Assembly: GCA_030744755.1 (NCBI GenBank)
Contig: JASLPY010000012.1
Location: 23,954 to 87,953, forward strand
Reading direction: 5' to 3'
Length of the DNA stretch: 64,000 nucleotides
From: Kiritimatiellia bacterium
Lineage (GTDB): Bacteria; Verrucomicrobiota; Kiritimatiellia; UBA8416; JADHWI01
Shown: one piece after another, positions 8,791-16,290 of the stretch
Numbering within the stretch: position 1 is the first letter of the stretch
Layout: every line of letters begins with the position of its first letter
Position numbers and translations under genes: made by a program
The notes under the pieces: generated by a model
The model's database searches: none
Seen by the model: only the letters and a program-made list of their open reading frames with translations
Told to the model about the DNA's origin: nothing

Positions 8791-10013
8791 GCCTTTTTCT
8801 CCGCCCCTGCCCCGCCGCCAGCAACGGCCTCCAAGGTCCTGAACTCCTTAGTGAATGCCTCAAAGCCCATGCTAATCACGGGCTGTACGGAACGAGATCG
8901 CCCGAAGAACTCCCGAAGACTGTTGTCCGTCACCTGCGGGTCGACCACGAACAGGAGGGTGTTGTCCCGTTCCGCAAAGGAGCGCACCGCGGATCGGATG
9001 TGTTGATCAGGGAAGCTCGTTCCGACGCAGATCAGGAGCTCGACTTCCTCGAGCGTCCGACGGAACGCCTCGAACATGTCCATATATGGAAAGGTGTACG
9101 TCTGTGAGTACTTCGCCGGCGTCGGGAAGATGACGATTGGTTGGTCCTCTGCCGTTGCCTTTGCGTGCAGAGACCCGCATTTTGCAAGATCCCCCCACAG
9201 TTCGTTATCAATACGCCGAACGATAATGGACTGATCGGAAAAGCCTTCGCCATCTTCCCCCTCATCGTCATCAAGGGGTTGGGCATATGTCCAATCTACA
9301 GATCCGTGAAGCTTCCAATAGTACAGGGAGCAACGGCCAGTTGTGGACGCTGGCCGCGTATAGCAACCCATGTTAAACGTTGGCAGAATGGAACTCTCAA
9401 ATCCATCAACGAGGACGATATCTGGTCGCCGATCGGACCGCCGCCGCTGTGAGAGGCGCACCATTGCGGCTTCAACACACAAGTCGATGTTGGTTGTGAA
9501 CGCTCGGATGAGCCGATTTGTGGACGATCCAAAGGTAGCCATCGAGATAAAGAAATCGGCTAGGTAGTCCACTCGACCTGTCCCGTGCTCCGTGTGCTCC
9601 TGGCTTGTAAGATCACACATCGTCGCCATGAAGCTAATCAACTCGTCAGACGACTTACGAATTGCTTCTGAATCAACTTGTGTCTCGCCGACAGCGGTGG
9701 TTACGGTCGCAAACCCAGCGTGGGGCGATGCAGCTGCGTCAAGCAGTTGGTGAAGTCGCGTCAAAAGATCCTCAATGTTCCAGTCTGCCCCCTCCTCGTT
9801 TTCGGGGCACAGCTCACCTAGCAAGGCAAGGGTTGAATCGCTGATACCATGCGTGGGCTTTCTGGTCTTGATCATTCCGCGGAGGATGTTCGCAATTTCT
9901 GACATCGTTGGAATGCCATAATCGTGACTCGATCCAGCACCAGGGAGAATTGCCCATCTCTCCTTGGCCTGGCGAAGACTGTTGTGCAAATGCAACACTG
10001 GAGAATCAGTCAT
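8787..10013 (-). CDS. SIR2-family NAD-binding effector
   Basis: 408 residues from the ATG at 10013, preceded by AGGAGG at good spacing; the longer open frame upstream lies inside the HsdR-N gene. SIR2 fold signatures are in order: LPGAGSSHDYGIPTM (GAG 25-27), FTTNID (N175, D177), KLHGS with the catalytic His at 236, and CVGTSFPDQHI near 330-338. Defence SIR2 proteins of this size act as NAD+ hydrolases when phage infection is sensed. An acidic low-complexity stretch (about 248-258) lies between core motifs. The start overlaps the upstream gene by 8 bases and the end overlaps herA by 4. Confidence 0.9.
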   Translation of the reverse strand: MTDSPVLHLHNSLRQAKERWAILPGAGSSHDYGIPTMSEIANILRGMIKTRKPTHGISDSTLALLGELCPENEEGADWNIEDLLTRLHQLLDAAASPHAGFATVTTAVGETQVDSEAIRKSSDELISFMATMCDLTSQEHTEHGTGRVDYLADFFISMATFGSSTNRLIRAFTTNIDLCVEAAMVRLSQRRRSDRRPDIVLVDGFESSILPTFNMGCYTRPASTTGRCSLYYWKLHGSVDWTYAQPLDDDEGEDGEGFSDQSIIVRRIDNELWGDLAKCGSLHAKATAEDQPIVIFPTPAKYSQTYTFPYMDMFEAFRRTLEEVELLICVGTSFPDQHIRSAVRSFAERDNTLLFVVDPQVTDNSLREFFGRSRSVQPVISMGFEAFTKEFRTLEAVAGGGAGAEKKA

Positions 10014-10347
10014 TCTTGCCTCCTGTCTGAGAACTGTCTTCCACTCCTCTCTGCGAATGAGCGTACTTGCGTGCCTGCTCCTTCCCCACAAGCGGGTCGA
10101 ACTTCTCCGATTTGGCCTCCAACACGGCGACCGGAAAACCAGTGTTATCTAGAAGGAGGTAATCAACATAGCCATTGGCCGTTTTTTCAAAGTTATCCCC
10201 CAACTCATCAAGGGCCTTCTTCTTAACCTTGACCTGTGCCTCGAGCGCCACATTAGCCGGGCCGCTATCATCATCAAAAAAGCGCCATCCCGACCTCATC
10301 AGAAGGTCATTGAGCAGAATTCGAACTCTCGCTTCCTTCTGGCTCAT
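10006..10347 (-). CDS. stand-alone HsdR-N-like nuclease domain protein
   Basis: A 113-residue protein resembling the N-terminal nuclease domain of type I restriction R subunits (HSDR_N family). It has the RxxLNDLLxxxGW opening and a PD-(D/E)xK-type core: VDYLLLD with the Asp, then VAVLEAK with Glu and Lys, then a KEQARKYA helix. The helicase part of HsdR is absent and no hsdS or hsdM is nearby. The start overlaps the HTH gene stop by 4 bases (ATGA), and the 3' end carries the ribosome-binding site of the SIR2 gene. This suggests a maintained small gene rather than a random truncation, though a fossil fragment remains possible. Confidence 0.7.
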   Translation of the reverse strand: MSQKEARVRILLNDLLMRSGWRFFDDDSGPANVALEAQVKVKKKALDELGDNFEKTANGYVDYLLLDNTGFPVAVLEAKSEKFDPLVGKEQARKYAHSQRGVEDSSQTGGKND

Positions 10348-10523
10348 GATCGGCGGGCATCCTCCCCGGCATTCCCTTCGCGCACCCAGTCGTCCACCTC
10401 AGACACCTTGAACTTCCACAGCCGGCCGACCTTGTGCGCAGGCATCTCCCGCCGGTCGATCCAGCGGTAGATCGTGTCCTTGCTCACGCCAAGATGGAGA
10501 GCAATCTCATCCAGCGAAACCAC
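10344..10523 (-). CDS. excisionase-type helix-turn-helix protein
   Basis: A 59-residue protein starting at GTG; an in-frame TGA lies two codons upstream of it, so no longer start is possible. The sequence begins MVSLDEIALHLGVSKDTIYR and continues WIDRREMPAHKVGRLWKFKV, the standard MerR-like HTH_17 pattern of excisionase-family proteins: helix-turn-helix, then a wing ending in a WKF motif and a SEVDDW helix. It is the first gene of the operon and overlaps the HsdR-N gene by 4 bases. It is probably the operon's transcriptional regulator; a recombination directionality role is possible, but no integrase is present. Confidence 0.8.
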   Translation of the reverse strand: MVSLDEIALHLGVSKDTIYRWIDRREMPAHKVGRLWKFKVSEVDDWVREGNAGEDARRS

Positions 10524-10598
10524 GGTTCATTCTGCATAATGGAAACCTCTTGCCTCAACCGTCCAAATCTCGCATAGTTCGGCTGACTATTGCACAGC

Positions 10599-10614
10599 TT
10601 GGCAGAGATTGGCA
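10599..10614. promoter_or_regulatory. direct repeat TTGGCA-N4-TTGGCA in the divergent promoter gap
   Basis: The 119-bp gap between the divergent HTH gene and histidine-kinase gene contains two TTGGCA units four bases apart. CAAATCT also occurs twice, at 10564-10570 and 10613-10619. The site is suited to a small HTH regulator acting on both halves of the island. No clear -35/-10 pair was identified. Confidence 0.3.
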
Positions 10615-10642
10615 AATCTTTAGCGTGCGGAAGGAGCATGAA

Positions 10643-11611
10643 ATGCCAGAGCGAACGGTTGAACAGGGCACGGTGCCCGGCCATAGCGAATCACAGCTTA
10701 CGGCCATTACCGCGCTCCGCGACATTTCGCAGGTCATCGTGGGGGCGTTCGAGCTGCAGGAACTGCTCGACCGTGTTGTAGAGATATTGGCCGAGCTGTC
10801 CCATGCCGAGACATGCAGCATATGGCTTATCGACTCGGACAGCAGGGTGCGGATTCGTGCAGCACAAGGCTACCATAGGCGGTTACTTGGCACGCCGCTT
10901 GGGGCCACCAAAATACCACATTTCCGAAGCTCCATGGGCTCCTCAGATCGGGTGCCACTTCCTGCAGAATATGAGCTAGGTGAAGGCGTCACTGGGCAGA
11001 TAGCGGAGACGGGCGAGCCATTGCGAACGGCTGGCAACCAGCCACACAAAGAAGCCCACCCTCAGTGGCGCGGGAAGTACGATCATGTGCAGTGGCCGGG
11101 GGGCGGCGAATGCACTTCGTTCTTCGGTGCGCCACTCAAGGCTGAGGAGAGGACAATCGGCGTCCTCAAGATCGAGAACAAGCGACAGATAAGCGGCGAA
11201 CTGGCTGGTGCGTTCACGGCTGAAGACGAAGAGGTCCTTACCATATCTGGCGAATGTCATTGCTGTCACGATCGAGAACCAGAGATTAGCGGAGGAGAGA
11301 AGAGAGCAAGCGGAAGAGGCATGGCGACTCATTTCTGCACGTCTTGCACACAAGATCGGCAACCAGAATTTCGCGGCGAAAGGTCTGTTGGACGGACTTC
11401 TGGAGTGCTCACTGCCGGACGATGCCAAGGAACTGGTGGCGCACATTCGTCAATGCGCCACGGCCATCGATCAGGTCGTTACGGAAGCAAAGCGTTTCTC
11501 GGGTCCGCTCACGCTGAACAGAACGCTCACGCCCCTCGCGGAGTTCGTGGAGGCGACGGTCGGCAAACACAAGATCGCAAACTGGAACGTAGAGTGTACC
11601 TTCTCTCATGA
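10643..11611 (+). CDS. GAF sensor part of a frameshifted histidine kinase
   Basis: The start at ATG 10643 is chosen because AAGGAG lies six bases before it. Residues about 15-200 read as a GAF sensor domain: LRDISQVIVGAFELQELLDR, SIWLIDSD, GEGVTGQIAETGEPL and FFGAPLKAEERTIGVLKIEN. The family-like sequence stops after EEVLTI at about 11245; beyond that the frame is unrelated cysteine-rich noise up to 11611. The kinase continues in the next frame from LANVIAVTIEN. One extra T at about 11246 would explain this. In-frame it would be one GAF-HisKA-HATPase kinase ending at 11993. It heads an operon with the response regulator. Confidence 0.7.
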   Translation: MPERTVEQGTVPGHSESQLTAITALRDISQVIVGAFELQELLDRVVEILAELSHAETCSIWLIDSDSRVRIRAAQGYHRRLLGTPLGATKIPHFRSSMGSSDRVPLPAEYELGEGVTGQIAETGEPLRTAGNQPHKEAHPQWRGKYDHVQWPGGGECTSFFGAPLKAEERTIGVLKIENKRQISGELAGAFTAEDEEVLTISGECHCCHDREPEISGGEKRASGRGMATHFCTSCTQDRQPEFRGERSVGRTSGVLTAGRCQGTGGAHSSMRHGHRSGRYGSKAFLGSAHAEQNAHAPRGVRGGDGRQTQDRKLERRVYLLS

Positions 11612-11993
11612 CGACCATGACCTCACGATTGACCTGGATACGAACGAGATCAGACACGTTCTTATGGAACTCCTCGAGAACTCTCAGGGGTTCAGGCCGA
11701 ATGATGCTCACATCATAATTGATACCGCATGCGCGGGACCTCAGGAACTCGAGAAAGCAGACCTCCATGGCGAGTATGCGGTTATCGACTATCGAGACGA
11801 TGGCCCTGGCGTGAAGCGTAGTGACAAAGAAGGCATCTTCGAGCCTTTTGTTTCGTACCGTCAGGGCTCTGGGCTGGGACTTTCCATTGTCCGCCAAATC
11901 ATCGAGGCCCACGGGGGCAAGGCCATCGAGTGCGGGATGGAGCATGAGGGGGCGAGGTTTCTCATCTTTCTGCCGCTGCAACCGGGAGGCTGA
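11208..11993 (+). CDS. histidine kinase core (DHp and ATPase), second half of the frameshifted gene
   Basis: The open frame begins at a GTG at 11208, but family-like sequence begins near 11247 (LANVIAVTIENQRL). A dimerisation/H-box region follows (ARLAHKIGNQNFAAK, with the likely phospho-His in AHK). Then comes a complete GHKL ATPase: N box ELLENSQGF, G1 DDGPGV, F box IFEPFVSYR and G2 GSGLGLSIV. It should phosphorylate the adjacent response regulator, which begins 4 bp after its stop. If the frameshift is real, this half could be translated only by reinitiation or frameshifting and would lack the GAF sensor. If it is a sequencing error, the kinase is intact. Confidence 0.75.
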   Translation: MRSRLKTKRSLPYLANVIAVTIENQRLAEERREQAEEAWRLISARLAHKIGNQNFAAKGLLDGLLECSLPDDAKELVAHIRQCATAIDQVVTEAKRFSGPLTLNRTLTPLAEFVEATVGKHKIANWNVECTFSHDDHDLTIDLDTNEIRHVLMELLENSQGFRPNDAHIIIDTACAGPQELEKADLHGEYAVIDYRDDGPGVKRSDKEGIFEPFVSYRQGSGLGLSIVRQIIEAHGGKAIECGMEHEGARFLIFLPLQPGG

Positions 11994-11996
11994 CCT

Positions 11997-12647
11997 ATGG
12001 CAACTAGGATTCTGATAGTTGACGACGAAGCGCAGGTGCGCTTGGCTCTTCGGACGCGCTTGGCGAGGTTCAAGTGCGATATTCTGGAGGCCGAAGACCT
12101 TCTCAGTGCGAAATCGGTGCTTTCGCAACACAGAGAAGAGATCCGGCTCGTCATTCTCGATCTCCGGCTCGTCACAGCTCAAGAAGAGGAGGGCCAGGAG
12201 TCAGGCCTCCATCTCCTACGAGAGGAACTGGGCGCGACCCTCGCTTGTGTCGATTGCGGTCGTCTTAGCTTCAGCCCGAATGTGATTGTTCTCACCGCGC
12301 ACCCATCAGTGCGAAGTTGCCGGGCAGCTTTCCTTGCTGGTGCCTTTGACTTTCTCGACAAGAACGATCCGAATGTGTGGGACAGCCTTATCGAGCGGGT
12401 TGGCGCGGCTCTTAACCGACCACGAGGTGGCCCACTGTACGCCGCTCGGAAATGGATTGAAGCGCACTTCGAGGAACTCATTAGTTCACACGCAGGGGAA
12501 ACGATCGCCATGGAGGGCGAGAATATCGTTGCAGCCAGCAGCACACTGGATGAAGTGCGCGAGGAGCTTTCGAAAAAACACATCAGACCTGGTGACTGCC
12601 TGATTGTAACGGTGCCGGATTCTGACAACTCGGGCGCTGAACAATGA
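11997..12647 (+). CDS. response regulator with a DUF5678-like C-terminal domain
   Basis: 216 residues. Residues 1-145 are a CheY-like receiver: ILIVDDE for the acidic pocket, D55 in VILDLRL as the phospho-acceptor, VLTAHPS for the Thr/Ser and FLDKND for the Lys. An unusual insertion containing CVDCGRLS sits before the VLTAH strand. There is no DNA-binding domain. Residues about 150-210 (ARKWIEAHFEELI, GETIAMEGENIVAASSTLDE, DCLIVTVP) resemble the short DUF5678 fold. The output is therefore likely a protein partner rather than transcription. It starts just after the kinase stop and overlaps the next gene by 4 bases. Confidence 0.85.
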   Translation: MATRILIVDDEAQVRLALRTRLARFKCDILEAEDLLSAKSVLSQHREEIRLVILDLRLVTAQEEEGQESGLHLLREELGATLACVDCGRLSFSPNVIVLTAHPSVRSCRAAFLAGAFDFLDKNDPNVWDSLIERVGAALNRPRGGPLYAARKWIEAHFEELISSHAGETIAMEGENIVAASSTLDEVREELSKKHIRPGDCLIVTVPDSDNSGAEQ

Positions 12648-13222
12648 GAGTTGGGACACAGCCCCGCGAAAGGTGCGTGCGCATGTGGGCGGGTACACGC
12701 CGGGAGATCGAAGTTCCCGCAGTGCCCGGTGAACACAGCATCTTTGGATTCAAGACCGCCGAGAGTCTGGAGATCTCGCCTGCCGGTCAGCGGTGGGATC
12801 TGACCAGTCATCATCGACCCATCATTCGATCTCTCCCCATCCCCGCGCTGGTCTCCCGCAGTGAGTTCTGTTCGCTCAACCCATGCGTTTCTGAACGCGT
12901 CAGGTTCACGAGTGAAAGTGGGCGAAACGTTCTCCGCGCCGCAGTGTGGTGCAAACTGTTTCCCGAGGATCTGGAGATTATGGCTGACACGCTTGTCCCA
13001 TTGCTGGGCAGGGCCATGTGGCGGAGATTGATTGCCGAAGGAGATATCTCACCGAAAACGAGAGTAGTGGCTATAGATGTTGCAACGGGTGAACACCGCG
13101 TCTTCGATGACATGCGCCCAGCGCTTCAATGGGCCGACGGCACGGGTAAGAACACCATCTACCTAAATGAATACGCGCCCGAGGCGTGGCGACTGTTCGA
13201 GGGGATTGGCCGTGTTCGGTAG
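12644..13222 (+). CDS. uncharacterised protein in the two-component operon
   Basis: 192 residues from ATG 12644, in an ATGA overlap with the response regulator stop. I recognise no family. The central part has a hydrophobic LEIMADTLVPLLGRAMWRRL segment, and the C-terminal third (SPKTRVVAIDVATGEHRVFD) looks like a small beta-rich module. No signal peptide or membrane helix. Conserved overlaps on both sides mark it as a real member of the operon, made in step with the regulator and the protease-like protein. Confidence 0.6.
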   Translation: MRVGTQPRERCVRMWAGTRREIEVPAVPGEHSIFGFKTAESLEISPAGQRWDLTSHHRPIIRSLPIPALVSRSEFCSLNPCVSERVRFTSESGRNVLRAAVWCKLFPEDLEIMADTLVPLLGRAMWRRLIAEGDISPKTRVVAIDVATGEHRVFDDMRPALQWADGTGKNTIYLNEYAPEAWRLFEGIGRVR

Positions 13223-13592
13223 ATCCAGAGAGCCAATTAGGATGGAACGGAATACTCCATTCGTAGAAGTGTCGCTTCGCGGCTCCGATGATTCGTCGCG
13301 GACATACGAGAACTGCATCCTGGATACCGGATGCTCCTTCGAACTGGTGCTTTCCGAAGACGAAGGGAAGGATGCGTGTTGGACGCTTCCCCGGCACTGT
13401 GACATCCGCTTGGCCGACGGGAGCAGTAGAGCCGCGAAGGTAGCCATGACAGAGGTGATGTGGCTCAACAAATGGCACACCGTCGACGTCCGGCTTCTCA
13501 GTTCGTGTCCCAATCCTCTGCTGGGTATGCCGATGCTGGAGCGATCCCGCCTCGTCTTTGACGGCGAGGGCAGCTACGTTGAGAGCCTCTGA
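13212..13592 (+). CDS. retropepsin-like (clan AA) aspartic protease
   Basis: About 126 residues from GTG 13212, which has GAGGGG seven bases upstream; ATG 13242 is the alternative. CILDTGCSFELVLSED carries the DTG catalytic triplet followed by a Ser/Phe loop, and NPLLGMPMLERSRLVFDGEG matches the second conserved block of bacterial retropepsin-like proteases (LLGxxxL...D). One DTG only, so it should work as a homodimer. No membrane segment is visible. It overlaps the upstream gene by 11 bases and ends the operon. A cytosolic protease controlled by a phosphorelay is the simplest reading. Confidence 0.7.
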   Translation: MFGRSREPIRMERNTPFVEVSLRGSDDSSRTYENCILDTGCSFELVLSEDEGKDACWTLPRHCDIRLADGSSRAAKVAMTEVMWLNKWHTVDVRLLSSCPNPLLGMPMLERSRLVFDGEGSYVESL

Positions 13593-13910
13593 CACGCTGT
13601 GCGCCAATGATGCAGAACAACGTACACTATGATTTTCCTCTCCGCCGTGATCGTCACGGTTCTCCAATCCATAGCAAACCGTGGCAGGAATTTGGCCGTT
13701 GTTTCCGTTCATTCTTCGAGAAACATGGCAGTAAATGGAGCGCGAAGGGAACAACTGCCAAATTCATGCCACAATCCCAACTTGTCCTCCGCCTCGGCGA
13801 AGGATGATCATCTTCAATCCAGTTGATCCTGTCAAAAAACATCCAAAGAATCCTTACCGCGAAAAAGGCTACAAATCGCCATGGGTCTCGAGTAAACTAC
13901 CCCGACGATT
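13593..13910. other. 318-bp intergenic region at the right edge of the island
   Basis: No convincing gene. Short open frames on both strands lack family-like sequence and ribosome-binding sites. I looked for a fluoride riboswitch ahead of crcB and did not see its conserved pseudoknot elements. No tRNA, attachment repeat or strong terminator was found. Confidence 0.5.
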
Positions 13911-14300
13911 GTGATGAAACAGTTCTTGAATATGTTAGTTGTTGGCGCCGGTGGTTTTCTTGGTTCCGTATTCCGTTACCTCGTTTCCGGGGCTTTGCAG
14001 AAGCTGTCTCCGGAAGGCGTTTTTCCGCTGGGAACGCTGGGCGTTAATGTAATCGGATGCCTGGTCATCGGTTTGCTGGCGGGGGCGGCAGAGAACATGC
14101 AGGTCTTCGGGCCGCAGGTGCGGCTCTTTCTTTTTCTCGGGGTGCTGGGCGGGTTCACAACGTTCTCATCGTTTGGATACGAAACAATGGCAATGTTGCG
14201 TGACGGGCAGGCATTGGCGGCGATGGCCAATGTCGGCCTGCATGTTGTCGCAGGTCTGTTCGCGGTTTGGCTTGGGTTGACGGTCACGGCTGCTGTGTGA
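13911..14300 (+). CDS. crcB: fluoride channel CrcB/Fluc
   Basis: 129 residues with four hydrophobic helices, the family's usual size. Motifs are GAGGFLGSVFRYLVS in helix 1, GTLGVNVIGC in helix 2 and GGFTTFSSFGYE in helix 3, with the Phe/Asn/Ser-Thr set that lines the twin fluoride pores. It exports fluoride as a dual-topology dimer in the inner membrane. The start may be ATG 13911 or 13914. A DUF190 protein follows 8 bp later, a pairing common in bacterial fluoride loci. Confidence 0.95.
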   Translation: MMKQFLNMLVVGAGGFLGSVFRYLVSGALQKLSPEGVFPLGTLGVNVIGCLVIGLLAGAAENMQVFGPQVRLFLFLGVLGGFTTFSSFGYETMAMLRDGQALAAMANVGLHVVAGLFAVWLGLTVTAAV

Positions 14301-14308
14301 GGTGTTTC

Positions 14309-14638
14309 ATGTTTGCGGATAAAGGAAAACTGTTGCGGATTTTTGTCAGCGAAACGGACAAACATGAAGGCATACCTCTTTATGAATGGATAGTCACAAA
14401 GGCGCATGAGACTGGACTTGCCGGTGCCACGGTCTTGAGGGGATTGGAAGGATACGGGACCCACAGCAAGATGCACAAAGCTAAGATCCTGAGGATCTCC
14501 CAGGATCTTCCGCTGGTGGTAGAGATCGTGGACCGTCCTGAGAAGATCGATCAGTTCATTCCGTTGATAGATAGTGCCATAGAGGAAGGACTGATGACGG
14601 TAGAAGATGTCCAGGCCCGGTTCTATGGACGGAAATAG
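14309..14638 (+). CDS. DUF190 (COG1993) PII-like protein
   Basis: 109 residues from ATG 14309, with GAGGTG upstream; the longer frame into crcB is rejected. The sequence has the DUF190 layout: KLLRIFVSETDKHEGIPLYE, then GLAGATVLRGLEGYG, then LPLVVEIVDRPEKI. These proteins have a ferredoxin-like, PII-related fold and are often encoded next to CrcB, which suggests a regulatory role in fluoride export. The role is inferred from context. Confidence 0.88.
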   Translation: MFADKGKLLRIFVSETDKHEGIPLYEWIVTKAHETGLAGATVLRGLEGYGTHSKMHKAKILRISQDLPLVVEIVDRPEKIDQFIPLIDSAIEEGLMTVEDVQARFYGRK

Positions 14639-14682
14639 GAAAAGGGCCTTCGGCAGAACCTGTGGGTTTTCGGAAGAAGAGT

Positions 14683-14715
14683 TTAACCGCGGATGGGCGC
14701 GGATTACGCGGATAA
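14683..14715. repeat. dispersed intergenic repeat, family B
   Basis: An element built on the words CCGCGGAT and GCGCGGATTACGCGGAT, directly upstream of the nitronate monooxygenase start. A longer, inverted version lies at 46499-46590. Confidence 0.65.
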
Positions 14716-14732
14716 GGGGAGAGAGGAAAGAT

Positions 14733-15758
14733 ATGAATACTCCATTGCTTGATCAGTTTTCGAAACGCGGGCGTGATTTTCTGGGTGTTGAATACCCATT
14801 CATATGCGGCGCTATGACGTGGGTCAGCGACGCTCGTCTCGTGGCCGCCGTCTGCAACGCAGGGGGATTTGCCTGCCTGGCTGGTGGTAATACTCCTGTT
14901 GATATACTCGAGCAACAGATCGAAGAAGTGAAGGCACTCACCGACAGACCATTTGCTTTGAACGTGATCACCATTGCCCCTGCCTACCGGGAGCAGCTCG
15001 AGCTGACCGAAAAGCTCCAACTGCCGTTTGTCATTTTCGCCGGGAGCTTTCCGCGCGGTCCGGAGGTCGAACTCGTCAAGAGTACGGGCGCAAAAGTGCT
15101 CTGTTTCGCATCCACCCAATCGATTGCCGAACGGATGCTGGGCTACGGCGTGGATGGCCTTATTCTCGAGGGAATGGAAGCCGGGGGGCACGTGGGACAT
15201 GTCTCGCTCACGATATTGCTGCAGCAAGTCCTTTTCGAATTCCCAGATGTCCCGATATTCGTTGGGGGGGGCATCGCAACAGGGAAGATGTGCGCTCATA
15301 TGTTCCTGATGGGGGCTGCCGGAGTTCAGTTGGGAACACGCTTTGCGATCGCCGAAGAAAGCTGTGCTCATCCCGCCTTCAAGAAAGCGTTCATAAAGGC
15401 CAAAGCACGGGATGCGATATCCACACCTAAATTCGATAGCCGTCTTCCCGTGGTTGCCGTCAGGGCTCTTCGCAACGAGGGCACTGACGACTTCGGGAGG
15501 CTGCAACTGGAGTTGATCCGTGCCCTTGACGAAGGCAGGATGTCGAGGAATGAAGTGCAGATAAAGGTGGAAGAATTCTGGATGGGGCGTCTGCGTGAGG
15601 CCGTGCAGGATGGTAACGTGACACGCGGCTCGCTCATGTCGGGGCAGTCCGTCGGACTGGTCAATAGTGTCATGTCGGTGGCGGACATCATAGGTGATCT
15701 CCGGTCCGAAGCGGAAGCCGAGCTGCAGAAGGTCAGGGGATCCTTTCTGGACACATGA
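14733..15758 (+). CDS. nitronate monooxygenase / 2-nitropropane dioxygenase family FMN enzyme
   Basis: 341 residues from ATG 14733, which follows GAGAGGAAAG; the upstream open frame is the translated repeat. The TIM-barrel FMN fold of the family is clear: YPFICGAMTWVSDARLVAAV at the start, GGFACLAGGN, then GLILEGMEAGGHVGH with the conserved EAGGHxG, PIFVGGGIATG and MGAAGVQLGTRF for phosphate binding. It should oxidise nitronates; some members are instead enoyl-ACP reductase FabK, whose layout is similar, so fatty-acid synthesis is an alternative. Its stop overlaps the shikimate kinase start (ATGA). Confidence 0.88.
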   Translation: MNTPLLDQFSKRGRDFLGVEYPFICGAMTWVSDARLVAAVCNAGGFACLAGGNTPVDILEQQIEEVKALTDRPFALNVITIAPAYREQLELTEKLQLPFVIFAGSFPRGPEVELVKSTGAKVLCFASTQSIAERMLGYGVDGLILEGMEAGGHVGHVSLTILLQQVLFEFPDVPIFVGGGIATGKMCAHMFLMGAAGVQLGTRFAIAEESCAHPAFKKAFIKAKARDAISTPKFDSRLPVVAVRALRNEGTDDFGRLQLELIRALDEGRMSRNEVQIKVEEFWMGRLREAVQDGNVTRGSLMSGQSVGLVNSVMSVADIIGDLRSEAEAELQKVRGSFLDT

Positions 15759-16264
15759 GCGCGAAACCATCAAACGTCATCCTGATTGGAATGCCGGGTT
15801 CGGGCAAGAGCACCGTCGGCGTCATACTGGCCAAGCGGATGTCGCTGGACTTCGTTGATACGGATGTTCTAATCCAGATACGCGAAGACAGAACCCTTCA
15901 GGCGATCGTTGACGCAGACGGACATATGGCCCTGCGCGGAATAGAAGAGAGCGTGCTTGTGTGCCTGGACTGCAAGAACTACGTGATTGCCACCGGGGGG
16001 AGTGCTGCGTACAGCAAGCCGGCGATGACCTACCTCAGAAGAGACGGAGTCGTAGTATTCCTTAATGTCGATATCGACACATTGAGGGCAAGAGTGTCCG
16101 ACTATGATACAAGGGGACTGGCAAAGCGCCCCGACCAAACCTTCGAGGAACTGTTCGAAGAACGGTATGTTCTCTATCAGAAGTACTCCGATATACAGAT
16201 TGACTGCGCAGCGATGACGCAGGAAGAAGTGTGCAGTGAGATTCAGGAGGCGCTGGGCCGGTAG
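15755..16264 (+). CDS. aroK: shikimate kinase
   Basis: 169 residues, normal for AroK. Walker A is GMPGSGKSTVG; DFVDTDVLIQ carries the Asp that binds shikimate; ATGGSAAYSKPAM matches the GGG shikimate-binding loop with one change; TRGLAKRPDQ provides the lid arginines. It phosphorylates shikimate at position 3 in aromatic amino-acid synthesis. It is coupled to the upstream gene by a 4-base overlap. Confidence 0.92.
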   Translation: MSAKPSNVILIGMPGSGKSTVGVILAKRMSLDFVDTDVLIQIREDRTLQAIVDADGHMALRGIEESVLVCLDCKNYVIATGGSAAYSKPAMTYLRRDGVVVFLNVDIDTLRARVSDYDTRGLAKRPDQTFEELFEERYVLYQKYSDIQIDCAAMTQEEVCSEIQEALGR

Positions 16265-16290
16265 ATCGTAGCACGCCGTGTGGAGATCTC

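Noticed and set aside
11247..11611. C-terminal part of the GAF frame after the frameshift
   Set aside because: Cys/Arg-rich, low-complexity sequence with no family likeness, while the other frame carries a complete kinase core.
13820..13910. Fluoride riboswitch ahead of crcB
   Set aside because: The GC content and position would suit it, but I could not find the conserved pseudoknot and GGCGAUGG-type start.
14556..15773. 405-codon minus-strand frame
   Set aside because: It is antisense to the nitronate monooxygenase gene, which has clear FMN-binding motifs.
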